NCBI GenBank assembly: GCA_017472695.1 | Contig: JAFUOQ010000014.1 | Coordinates: 40,649-104,648, forward strand | Source: Clostridia bacterium | GTDB lineage: Bacteria; Bacillota; Clostridia; Oscillospirales; CAG-272 | DNA: 64,000 nucleotides | Direction of reading: 5' to 3' | Shown here: piece by piece, positions 17,743 through 25,017 of the stretch | Position numbering within the stretch: position 1 is the stretch's first letter | Layout: each line of letters starts with the position of its first letter | Notes under the pieces: generated by a model | Told to the model about the DNA's origin: nothing | The model's input: the letters and a program-made list of their open reading frames with translations, nothing else | The model's database searches: none | Translations under genes and position numbers: made by a program

Positions 17743-17889
17743 TTGAACAAAGAAATTACAATTGCAAGTGTTGGCAATGAACAAATTGAAAATCTATTAA
17801 GTGAGCAAAAGGGCATTTTTTATACTCTGCTCCAAAGAATTACAGAGCTTCATTCCCAATCACTTGCAGAAAAGAAAGGGGGTGAATAA
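17743..17889 (+). CDS. 48-aa small protein preceding rep
   Basis: Starts at TTG with AAAGGAGG 5 nt upstream and ends 3 nt before the rep start. The protein (MNKEITIASVGNEQIENLLS, then EQKGIFYTLLQRITELHSQS, then LAEKKGGE) is predicted to be mostly helical and charged. The strong ribosome site and tight spacing to rep support a real, co-translated gene. I recognise no family; copy-number control or Rep partner are guesses. Confidence 0.65.
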   Translation: MNKEITIASVGNEQIENLLSEQKGIFYTLLQRITELHSQSLAEKKGGE

Positions 17890-17892
17890 GAA

Positions 17893-18786
17893 TTGTCTTA
17901 TCACAATGCAAAGGTGTATTCTGACGGAAGTCATCACATAGCAATTTTACCACAACCTAACACCCAACGCAAAAGTGAGAAGAAAAGTAAAGTAAGTACA
18001 GTAGAGGAAATTGAATTAAAAGAAAAATTTGAACAAGCGTATGCAGAAGCTCCAAGCAAAGGTAAAAAGAAAAAGTCCAAAGAAATATTAGATATAGTCG
18101 CAAGCAATTTTGCAGATAAAGAACAGGCAGAAGCATTTGTCGAAAAGCATATGGAAAGAAAAGAACGTAACGTAAAGGAAAAAAGAAAACGACTATCAAG
18201 AAAAGTAAATACAAACGATTGGAACTATTTTGTAACACTAACCTATGATGATAAATTGCATACAGAAGAAACATTTGAAAAAGGCGCACGAAATTTTTTG
18301 AAACACGCAGTAAGTAGAAATAAATACAAATATATCGGTGTTTTTGAGAGGTCTCCCAAGACAAACAGACTACATTTTCACGGAATATTTTACATACCCG
18401 AGGGGAAAATGATAGGCGAGCTTGTTGAGGTAAGGGACTTTGATACGAGAAGTAACAGAATGCGTACCACATTACAGAACACGCATTTGAATAAAAAATT
18501 TGGAAGAAGCGACTTTGAAAAAATAGAACACAGAGAGCTACTCGGCAATATAATGTTTTATCTTACCAAGTATTTAACCAAGCAAGGTGGAAAGCTCATT
18601 ATGTCTAAAAATATACCAACATACTATATTACAGATATTTTAGAGGAAGATATTGCTTGCAAATACGGAAACAACGAAGATGACCCAAGAGTAGTATTGT
18701 TCGATAATTTTAGTTGCTTTAACGAAGGAATTTATGTAGGTGAAATATGTGCAGAAACGAAAGAAAAATTAAAAAAGGCGAATTAG
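17893..18786 (+). CDS. HUH-type rolling-circle replication initiator (Rep)
   Basis: 297 aa, TTG start with GGGGGTG upstream. Motif I is YFVTLTYDD (112-120). Motif II is HFH (His161, His163) in RLHFHGIFYIPEG, the metal-binding HUH pair. Motif III is MFYLTKYLTK with Tyr223 and Tyr227 as nucleophile candidates. This is the order of G2P/Rep-type nickases that start rolling-circle replication by nicking one strand at an origin. The first 100 residues are basic and lysine-rich. It is the second gene of the element operon and is followed by a large inverted repeat, a candidate nick site. Confidence 0.85.
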   Translation: MSYHNAKVYSDGSHHIAILPQPNTQRKSEKKSKVSTVEEIELKEKFEQAYAEAPSKGKKKKSKEILDIVASNFADKEQAEAFVEKHMERKERNVKEKRKRLSRKVNTNDWNYFVTLTYDDKLHTEETFEKGARNFLKHAVSRNKYKYIGVFERSPKTNRLHFHGIFYIPEGKMIGELVEVRDFDTRSNRMRTTLQNTHLNKKFGRSDFEKIEHRELLGNIMFYLTKYLTKQGGKLIMSKNIPTYYITDILEEDIACKYGNNEDDPRVVLFDNFSCFNEGIYVGEICAETKEKLKKAN

Positions 18787-18809
18787 GTATAATTTATCTT
18801 TCGCCCGGT

Positions 18810-18937
18810 GGAGACTAAACGAAATCGCCATTTCTGTCAAGGGAAAATATATTGTTTGAGACTATAATAAAAATACTTTTGAGCAATATATTTTTTAACC
18901 CCTTGACATCTCTGTCAATTCCGTTTTTTGTGTCTCC
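18810..18937. repeat. Long inverted repeat between rep and recombinase
   Basis: Outer arms GGAGAC (18810) and GTCTCC (18932); inner arms TGTCAAGGG (18835) with CCCTTGACA (18900), and AAAATATATTG (18844) with CAATATATTTT (18884). The arms total about 45 nt each with small gaps and enclose roughly 29 nt. It follows rep directly, so a double-strand origin or a recombinase crossover site is plausible. Confidence 0.65.
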
Positions 18938-18983
18938 GTCGAAAGACAAATTAAAAAATAAAATAAAAAAGGAGATTTTGAAA

Positions 18984-20522
18984 ATGGAATTGAAAAATCA
19001 AAAATCACAATCAAATCAATTGAAAACAGCTGTAATTTATGCTCGTTATTCAAGTGAAAATCAAAACGAACAATCAATTGACGGTCAATTAAGAGTGTGT
19101 CAAGAATATGCAAAGGTTAATAATATAATCATTCTTGATACATATATTGACAGAGCAATGACAGGTACTAACGATAATAGACCTGCATTTCAACAAATGA
19201 TAGCAGATAGTAAGCACAAGAAATGGGATTATGTACTCGTTTACAAGCTTGATAGATTTTCAAGAAACAAATACGAGTCTGCTATTCATAAGCATACATT
19301 AAAAGAAAATGGTGTAAAGGTAATTTCAGCTACTGAAAGCATACCAGATACACCAGAGGGAATTATTCTTGAATCCTTGCTTGAGGGTATGAACCAATAC
19401 TATTCAGCAGAATTAAGCCAAAAAGTTAAAAGAGGTATGAGAGAAACAAGACTAAAAGGCAACTTTCAAGGTGGTCATTTACTCTATGGCTACAAGTTGA
19501 ATGGTAGAAAAATTGTAAAAGACGAGGAAACTGCTCCAATTGTTCTTTACATTTACGAGGAATATTCAAAGGGCAGAACAGTTGCAAGTATAATAAATTC
19601 CTTGAACGCAAAAGGTATTCAATACAAAGGCAAGCCACTTGCAAGTAATACAGTATATGGCATACTCAAAAATGAAAAGTATTCGGGAATATACACGATA
19701 AATGAAGAAATTGTCGATAATATGTACCCTCAAATAGTGCCTATGAGTATTTGCAATATTGTAAGAGAAAAAATGAGCTTAAACAAATATGGCAAAAAGT
19801 CAGTTGAAACAGTATATATTCTTCGTAACAAAATGAAATGTGGCTACTGTGGACAAAGCCTTATCGCAGAATGTGGCAAATCAAGAAAAGGCGATATGTA
19901 CTACTATTACAAATGTCACGGAAGAAAGAATTTGCGTAATGGTTGTAAACAAACAACTTTCAAAAAAGAAGTTCTTGAAGAATTTATAATTGACAGTATC
20001 ATTGAAGAGCTTTCCAAACCGTCAGTTGTAAATCTGATAACAAAAAAGCTCCTTGCTATACAAGAGCAAGAAAGCCATACAAGTCCAATATTAGATGTGT
20101 TATTGAAAGAGCAAAAACAGACTGAAAATGCCCTTAATAATTTGGTATCAGCCATTGAACAAGGTATCATATCAAACACCACAAATAAGCGTCTCCACGA
20201 GCTTGAAAATCGTTTACAAGAGCTTGAAAAGCAAATCATTATTGAAAGAAATAATGAAGATGTAAAGCTAACCGAAAAAGATATAAAAGAATTTTACGAA
20301 CAAGCTTTAAGATTAGAGCCTTTGATGTTAATAAACTATCTTGTAAAGGAGATTATAGTATATGAAGATACAATACATATCTACTATAAAAGCCCACTTA
20401 ATATAAGTCCTGATGAAAGTCAGGGCTTTTCTTTTTACCAAGAGAAAAGACAAATAACTGTTTATACTCAAATTACTCACGAAACAATAGAGGTAAATTT
20501 ACAAATAATAATGACCGTATAA
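18984..20522 (+). CDS. Large serine recombinase (element integrase)
   Basis: 512 aa from the ATG at 18984, chosen for AAAGGAGA 8 nt upstream; the longer open frame reads back through the inverted repeat. Resolvase domain: catalytic Ser23 in YARYSSENQ, with LDRFSRN and the conserved arginines. The Recombinase domain follows (GGHLLYGYKLNGRKI, KGRTVASIINSLNAKGI), then a zinc ribbon (CGYCG...CHGRKNLRNGC) and a coiled coil (about 390-470). It should catalyse integration and excision of the element. It is a different lineage from the recombinase at 20951. Confidence 0.9.
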   Translation: MELKNQKSQSNQLKTAVIYARYSSENQNEQSIDGQLRVCQEYAKVNNIIILDTYIDRAMTGTNDNRPAFQQMIADSKHKKWDYVLVYKLDRFSRNKYESAIHKHTLKENGVKVISATESIPDTPEGIILESLLEGMNQYYSAELSQKVKRGMRETRLKGNFQGGHLLYGYKLNGRKIVKDEETAPIVLYIYEEYSKGRTVASIINSLNAKGIQYKGKPLASNTVYGILKNEKYSGIYTINEEIVDNMYPQIVPMSICNIVREKMSLNKYGKKSVETVYILRNKMKCGYCGQSLIAECGKSRKGDMYYYYKCHGRKNLRNGCKQTTFKKEVLEEFIIDSIIEELSKPSVVNLITKKLLAIQEQESHTSPILDVLLKEQKQTENALNNLVSAIEQGIISNTTNKRLHELENRLQELEKQIIIERNNEDVKLTEKDIKEFYEQALRLEPLMLINYLVKEIIVYEDTIHIYYKSPLNISPDESQGFSFYQEKRQITVYTQITHETIEVNLQIIMTV

Positions 20523-20546
20523 TAACGGCATTTATTCCACGGAACA

Positions 20547-20667
20547 ATTGACAAGAGCCTCTCGGGAGTGTGGATGTCAGGCATAAAAGAGCCAAGACAT
20601 CAACCCCGAGGGGTTTCGTTTGCCTTTCGGCTTGAAATAGCCTACCACACTCCCTACTCTTGTCAAT
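20547..20667. repeat. Inverted repeat enclosing small hairpins
   Basis: ATTGACAAGAG and GGGAGTGTGG (20547-20573) are mirrored by CCACACTCCC and CTCTTGTCAAT (20645-20667). The enclosed 70 nt has two more hairpins (AACCCC-GA-GGGGTT and GCC-TTTC-GGC). It is downstream of the recombinase and may be a single-strand origin, an att arm or a structured RNA. The rest of 20523-20950 holds a terminator, the tRNA fragment and no gene. Confidence 0.65.
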
Positions 20668-20755
20668 CGTCTTTCGCGGCATAAAAGCCGATAACAAAAA
20701 TAAAAAAGGTGCTTACAGGAAAAGCACCGAAGAAAAGCCGATAAAAAAGAAAAAT

Positions 20756-20785
20756 AACCTAAACCGAAAGTGTTTCGATTTAGGT
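20756..20785 (-). terminator. Probable original tRNA-Glu terminator
   Basis: AACCTAAA(C)CGAAA pairs with TTTCG(A)TTTAGGTT, and on the minus strand is followed by ATTTTTCTTTTTT. It lies 5 nt past the displaced tRNA-Glu 3' end, where the gene's terminator would have been before the island inserted. Confidence 0.7.
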
Positions 20786-20789
20786 TAGT

Positions 20790-20813
20790 CTTGGTGACCC
20801 GTACGGGAATCGA
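20790..20813. repeat. Island junction: displaced 3' end of tRNA-Glu
   Basis: 24 bases are identical to 37914-37937, covering CCA, acceptor strand and T-arm of the intact tRNA-Glu (TTGGTGACCCGTACGGG and seven more bases). The match stops abruptly afterwards. It marks the distal att site of the island. Confidence 0.88.
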
Positions 20814-20950
20814 ATTCTGCACACTTCCGACAACCTGAATTGCCTATAAAAGTGCCTAAAATCGGTGTTTTTTAGCACTTTTTAATGATTTTTCAGGTGC
20901 GGTTAGAACCATTATTGAACGTTCTATTTTGAACCCACTTCCGCGGTTTT

Positions 20951-22552
20951 TTAGACACGTACCGCAAGTTCTGAGAAAACGAAGGTCTGGCGGTAATGGT
21001 TTTCGGGGCGGGCAATATAGTCGCGTTTCTCTATAATTGTTATGCGCATTGGTTCGAGCCCATTTAGTAATTTGTGAAGATTGATTGTAAATTCTATTTT
21101 GTCATTGTCTATCACAATAACGTTAACAAGTTCACATATCGCTTCGCGTAATTCATCATTAGCTTTTGAGTTTAGCCGTTCAGCAAAACTTTTTACGTTT
21201 TTAGCAATCCTTTTTTCTTTGAATTCGGGGAATAAGGACTGCCGCTCTTCAATTAAGGTTTGCTTATGTTTTAGCTCGCTAATTTCCCACAAGAGCTGGC
21301 AGTTTTGCTCTGCAATAAACTTGCGAAATGATTTTGAATCCTCTTTTGCGGCTTTTTCTTCGTTTTCTTTGATGAAAGCTTCTTTTTGAGCTATTTGATT
21401 TCGAATAACGAGCAAATCCTCTTGTAGCTTATCGAAAATCTTAACATAGCTGATTTTGACAAGTTCTGTAAGGTTTAAGAGATTTTCCTGAGCAAACAAG
21501 CAATTATTAAATAGTTTTAAGAGGTAGTCTTCAAGGTAGCTGGCATTTACTGCTTTTATAATGCAGTTTTTCTCTCGCGAATTGCATTTGTAAGTCGGGT
21601 ATTTGTTTTCATTGCTAATCATAACCGAACCGCAAAATGCCTTTCCGCAAGAGCCACAACGTGTAAGCCCTGAAAGTAGGTATTTTCTGTTCGGATTGTA
21701 AGTAATTGTACGTTTTTTTCTTTCATCAAGGATTTCTTGCACTTTAAAGAACGTTGCGTCATCAATAATCCTTGGCAATCCGTTAGGAATTCGTATTATT
21801 TCTGACGGTTTTTTCATTTTTCGTGAATTCCGCTTTCCATTGAATTCTTTTCCGTATGCCTTGTTGTAAATGTATTCACCTATGTATTTTCGATTTCGTA
21901 AAACGTCGTAAAAATGCCCACTGAAAAGGCGTCCGTCTGACCTTGTGTAGCCGTGTGAATTCAGGTAATTTCGTATTTTTGCGTAGCCGTAACCTTGTAG
22001 CGTTAACTCGAATATAAGTTTAACCGCTTCGGCTTCTTTTTCATCAATTACGTACTTTTTACCTTGAACCCTGTATCCTAAAAGTGGAGTGCCACCGTGA
22101 ATTTTGCACTCTTTGGCGTTTGCTATTTTTCCAGCCACACATTCGCGGGCAAGCTTCTTAGAGTAGAGTTCCGCCATACCCATTGACATAAGCTCGAAAA
22201 ACTCACCTTCGGGCGTTTCATCGAATTCTTCGAGGGCACTAATAATTTTGATTCCGTGTTTAGCGAAATACTTTTTGTAGTACCTCGAATCGTCCACATT
22301 TCGCGCCCACCTATCCATTCGGTGAACAATTATAAGGTTGAATTCCTTTTTCGGGGCGTCCTTTACCATTTCTTGAAAGCTAATTCTGTTTGCGCTTGTG
22401 CCGCTTTGTGCTTCGTCCACGTATTCGTGAATCAGTTGAATATTATGGCTTGCGCAAAAGCGTCTGATTTCTGATAGCTGTACTGTAATACTTGATTCTT
22501 GTTGCTTATCAGAGCTAAACCTTGCATAAGCAACCGCTATTATTTGTTGCAT
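20951..22552 (-). CDS. Large serine recombinase (island integrase)
   Basis: 533 aa; ATG with AAAGGAG upstream. Catalytic Ser13 in YARFSSDKQQ, VHRMDRWARN, then the Recombinase domain (IHGGTPLLGYRVQGKKYVID, GYGYAKIRNYLNSHGY), zinc ribbon (CGSCGKAFCG...C...C near 315-350) and a long coiled coil (360-450). It lies about 140 bp from the displaced tRNA end, the usual place for the integrase of an element, and is intact, unlike the second recombinase in the island. Confidence 0.92.
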   Translation of the reverse strand: MQQIIAVAYARFSSDKQQESSITVQLSEIRRFCASHNIQLIHEYVDEAQSGTSANRISFQEMVKDAPKKEFNLIIVHRMDRWARNVDDSRYYKKYFAKHGIKIISALEEFDETPEGEFFELMSMGMAELYSKKLARECVAGKIANAKECKIHGGTPLLGYRVQGKKYVIDEKEAEAVKLIFELTLQGYGYAKIRNYLNSHGYTRSDGRLFSGHFYDVLRNRKYIGEYIYNKAYGKEFNGKRNSRKMKKPSEIIRIPNGLPRIIDDATFFKVQEILDERKKRTITYNPNRKYLLSGLTRCGSCGKAFCGSVMISNENKYPTYKCNSREKNCIIKAVNASYLEDYLLKLFNNCLFAQENLLNLTELVKISYVKIFDKLQEDLLVIRNQIAQKEAFIKENEEKAAKEDSKSFRKFIAEQNCQLLWEISELKHKQTLIEERQSLFPEFKEKRIAKNVKSFAERLNSKANDELREAICELVNVIVIDNDKIEFTINLHKLLNGLEPMRITIIEKRDYIARPENHYRQTFVFSELAVRV

Positions 22553-22581
22553 TTTCTTTCTCCTTTCACAGTAAATATAAA

Positions 22582-22610
22582 AGGCGCATAGCCGATTAAG
22601 CTATACGCCT
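22582..22610 (-). terminator. Weak terminator
   Basis: AGGCG(C)ATAGC pairs with GCTAT(A)CGCCT. On the minus strand it is followed by TTTTATATTT. It separates the acidic-protein pseudogene from the island integrase. Confidence 0.5.
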
Positions 22611-22618
22611 GTTAATTA

Positions 22619-23291
22619 TTATTCTTCGTTTATATCTTCGTTTTCTTCTTCCTCGTCTTCATCTGGTGGATAACCGAATTTTTCGCTTAAGCAACACCAA
22701 TAGAATTCATCGCCAATGTTGAATCCTTTAAAAAGTATGTCCTTTTCTTTCACAATTTCATTTAAGTAGATGTCAACAACATCGCTTAAATAGCTGTATT
22801 TTTTACATTGATACTCATAATTACTATATGATGAATAAATTTGTGTAATTCCAGAATTTGTTTGGATTGATAATTTGTTTAAGAAATTTTCAAAGTTTTC
22901 GAATTCGATAACATATGATTCCAAATCGTTGAAAGCATTAACAAGATTATCATTTATTTCACGAATAGAACTTAATAGGTTTTTTTCTTCTACATCCCAA
23001 GCTTCTATTATTGCTAATAAATTCCCTGTATATATTTCATCGAATTCATCATATTGACTCAATTTCCACCTTATATAGTTGTTTTCTTCGTTTGCGAGAG
23101 CACTGTTTGCATTAAAGAACCAAGATGTGTTTTTCAGACAAGCAGTTGTTATTTGGGTGAAATTGTTAAAATCGAGATAAATGTCAATTTCACTTTCAAT
23201 TCCGTTGTATTGTTTGACTTACTGTTTCACAGCTATCATCTATATCGAATCCGTTATCGGTTAGTATCTTTTCAATTCTATAATTTCTCAT
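22619..23291 (-). pseudogene. Acidic hypothetical protein, frameshifted
   Basis: An ATG at 23291 with AAGGAGG starts MRNYRIEKILTDNGFDIDDS, which stops after 31 codons. One frame over, an open frame continues from VKQYNGIESEIDIYLDF to the acidic tail DEDEEEENEDINEE at 22619. Removing 4 nt near GTAAGTC would join them into about 222 aa. The start overlaps the stop of the recombinase gene upstream (ATGA), so the two were co-translated. The function is unknown. The open part alone begins at a TTG at 23062 with no ribosome site. Confidence 0.65.
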
Positions 23292-24866
23292 AAATCCTCC
23301 TTGTAATCATTAAATTTAATTTTTATATTTTCTTTTTTATCGTTAATTTCGATTGTTTTGATGAACAAGTTTATTATATCGCGCGAAATTTCGTTTGATG
23401 TAAATAATTCGTTAATCGTTAGTTGTTCAGCTTTTGTTGCGAACTTTGTTTGCATAGCGTCAATATTAGCCAAAACAGCTTCTATTTTTGCTAATTCTGC
23501 TTCGTGCGTTGTTTGAGCATTTATTGCTTCTTCCGCTTGCTTTTCGCACCTTTCAGCAATGGCTTTTGATGTTGAAGGGTTAACTGCCTTGTTAATCAAA
23601 GCACAGATGTTGTCTTTCAATCCGCAAAATTCGGTTTCTATGAATTATAGCTTCATCGTTCTTTTGCTTTTTTAGTAAGCCAAAAACCGTTTCAGCATTT
23701 GCAGTAGAGAGGTACTCGTTAATTTTTGCCGTTAAGATTTCCTTGACAGCTGTTTCGAGGTACTCCGCATTAACGCTTTTTGTGCCGCATTTTTTGCCAC
23801 GCCTTGAAAGATGATTCGGGCAGACATAAAGCCTTGTACGTTTTTTGCTTCTGCCACCTACGTTTGACTGTCCACTCATTGAAGAACCACAGTCCTTGCA
23901 AGTAATAAATCCAGTCAAAATGTATTCTGAACTTGAATTTTGATGTGGATGACCTTGTTTTCTTTCGTTAAGAAGTTTCTGCACCTTATCGAAGGTTGCT
24001 TTCGTTATGATTGGCGGGATTGCGGTTTCATTTCTAACTTCGTCAAACTCATCAATTACAACTCTATGAGCTTTGCGTTTTCCGTTTTCACGATTGTAAA
24101 CGAAAGTGCCAATGTATTTTTCATTTCGAAGAAGTGAATTGAGTGTTGAATAGGTAAATTGACGTCCTTTACGTGTTTTGTAGCCAAGAGAATTCATTTT
24201 TTTAATGATTTGCTGGTAGCTTTTACCTTTTTCCGCCATAGAAAATATTGTTCTAATGGCAGGAGCTTCGTTTTCGTCAATTTCAAAGCACTTATTGACA
24301 ATTTTTAAGCCATATGGTGCTTGTCCGCCCGTGCTTTTACCTAATTTTGCATTGTTAATTTCGCCTTGCTTTGTAGTGCAGGCGGTCATTCTTGACTTGA
24401 ATTGATTTATACACGTCATTATATTGAATGAAAGCTCACCAGCAGCCGTGTTTCTGTCGAAAATGTCATCCCCTGAAATTAAAATGCAATTCCATTTTTC
24501 TAAATCGTTTAATATTTGATTTATATGCACATTGTTACGTGAAAGTCTGTCAAAACGTAATACCACTATGACATCAATTTCGCGTTTTTTCGCTTTGTCC
24601 AACATTTTGATGAATTCTTCGCGAGTGTCTATAAACATTCCGCTTCTGTTGTCTTCTTGGAATATATCAGTTAGTTTGAGAAATTCATATTTGTTTATGA
24701 ATTCTGTGCATAATGATATTTGTCCGCTTATAGATGTTTCGCGTTCATCAACCGTACTTTTGCGCGCGTAGATTGCTGTACGCAAATGAGTTACGCCATA
24801 TTTTTCTTTTGCTTCAAATAGAGCATTTTGTAATAAATCAAGACTTTTTTTATTTAGTGGAAGCAT
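23288..24866 (-). pseudogene. Second large serine recombinase, frameshifted
   Basis: The ATG at 24866 follows GGGAGG. Residues 1-420 hold an intact resolvase domain (Ser37 in YARKSTVDE, LRFDRLSRNN), a Recombinase domain (STGGQAPYGLKIV) and a zinc ribbon (CKDCGSSMSG...CPNH...CGTK). The frame ends at 23592 inside the coiled coil; the remaining 110-aa coiled-coil tail continues one frame over to 23288 (NICALINKAVNPSTSKAIAE). A frameshift near 23620-23650 best explains this. The truncated protein keeps its catalytic domain, so residual activity is possible. A sequencing error is an alternative. Confidence 0.75.
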
Positions 24867-25017
24867 TGTCGCCTCCCATATACTTTTGAGCAAGCAACTC
24901 TGCAAGAATTTCGTTTAATTCTTTTTCGAAGCCGCTTGTTTTTATATTTTTTACATCATCAGAGGACACTTTAATATGTCCTCTGTTTTTTAGCAGGTCA
25001 GAACGCTTAATTTCCAT
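24850..25017 (-). CDS. 55-aa hypothetical protein
   Basis: ATG with TTTGGAGGT 4 nt upstream. The start overlaps the DUF927 stop, and the end overlaps the next recombinase start. Protein MEIKRSDLLKNRGHIKVSSD continues to a helical EKELNEILAELLAQKY. The sandwich of overlaps shows it is co-translated. Small proteins in this position are common beside serine recombinases and may be recombination directionality or regulatory factors, but nothing in the sequence proves this. Confidence 0.65.
   Translation of the reverse strand: MEIKRSDLLKNRGHIKVSSDDVKNIKTSGFEKELNEILAELLAQKYMGGDNASTK

Larger units (their letters stand above)
17177..20667 (+). mobile_element. Compact rolling-circle element with serine recombinase
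   Basis: Inverted repeats, a terminator, a strong promoter with operator-like repeat, a leader hairpin, a 48-aa protein, an HUH Rep and a large serine recombinase lie in one direction and are bounded by further long inverted repeats. All cargo seems to be replication and integration functions. Edges are approximate: I found no flanking direct repeat of useful length. Its neighbour on the right is the tRNA-Glu junction at 20790. Confidence 0.6.

Noticed and set aside
18852-18983. N-terminal extension of the element recombinase
   Set aside because: It would translate one arm of the inverted repeat; the ATG at 18984 has a good ribosome site and the protein then starts at the usual distance from the catalytic Ser.
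17177-20667. Inovirus-like prophage
   Set aside because: Rep would fit, but there are no coat, Zot-like or assembly genes between or around rep and recombinase.
20577-20822. 81-aa and 74-aa minus-strand open frames after the element recombinase
   Set aside because: They overlap the inverted repeat, the tRNA fragment and the terminator, with no ribosome site.
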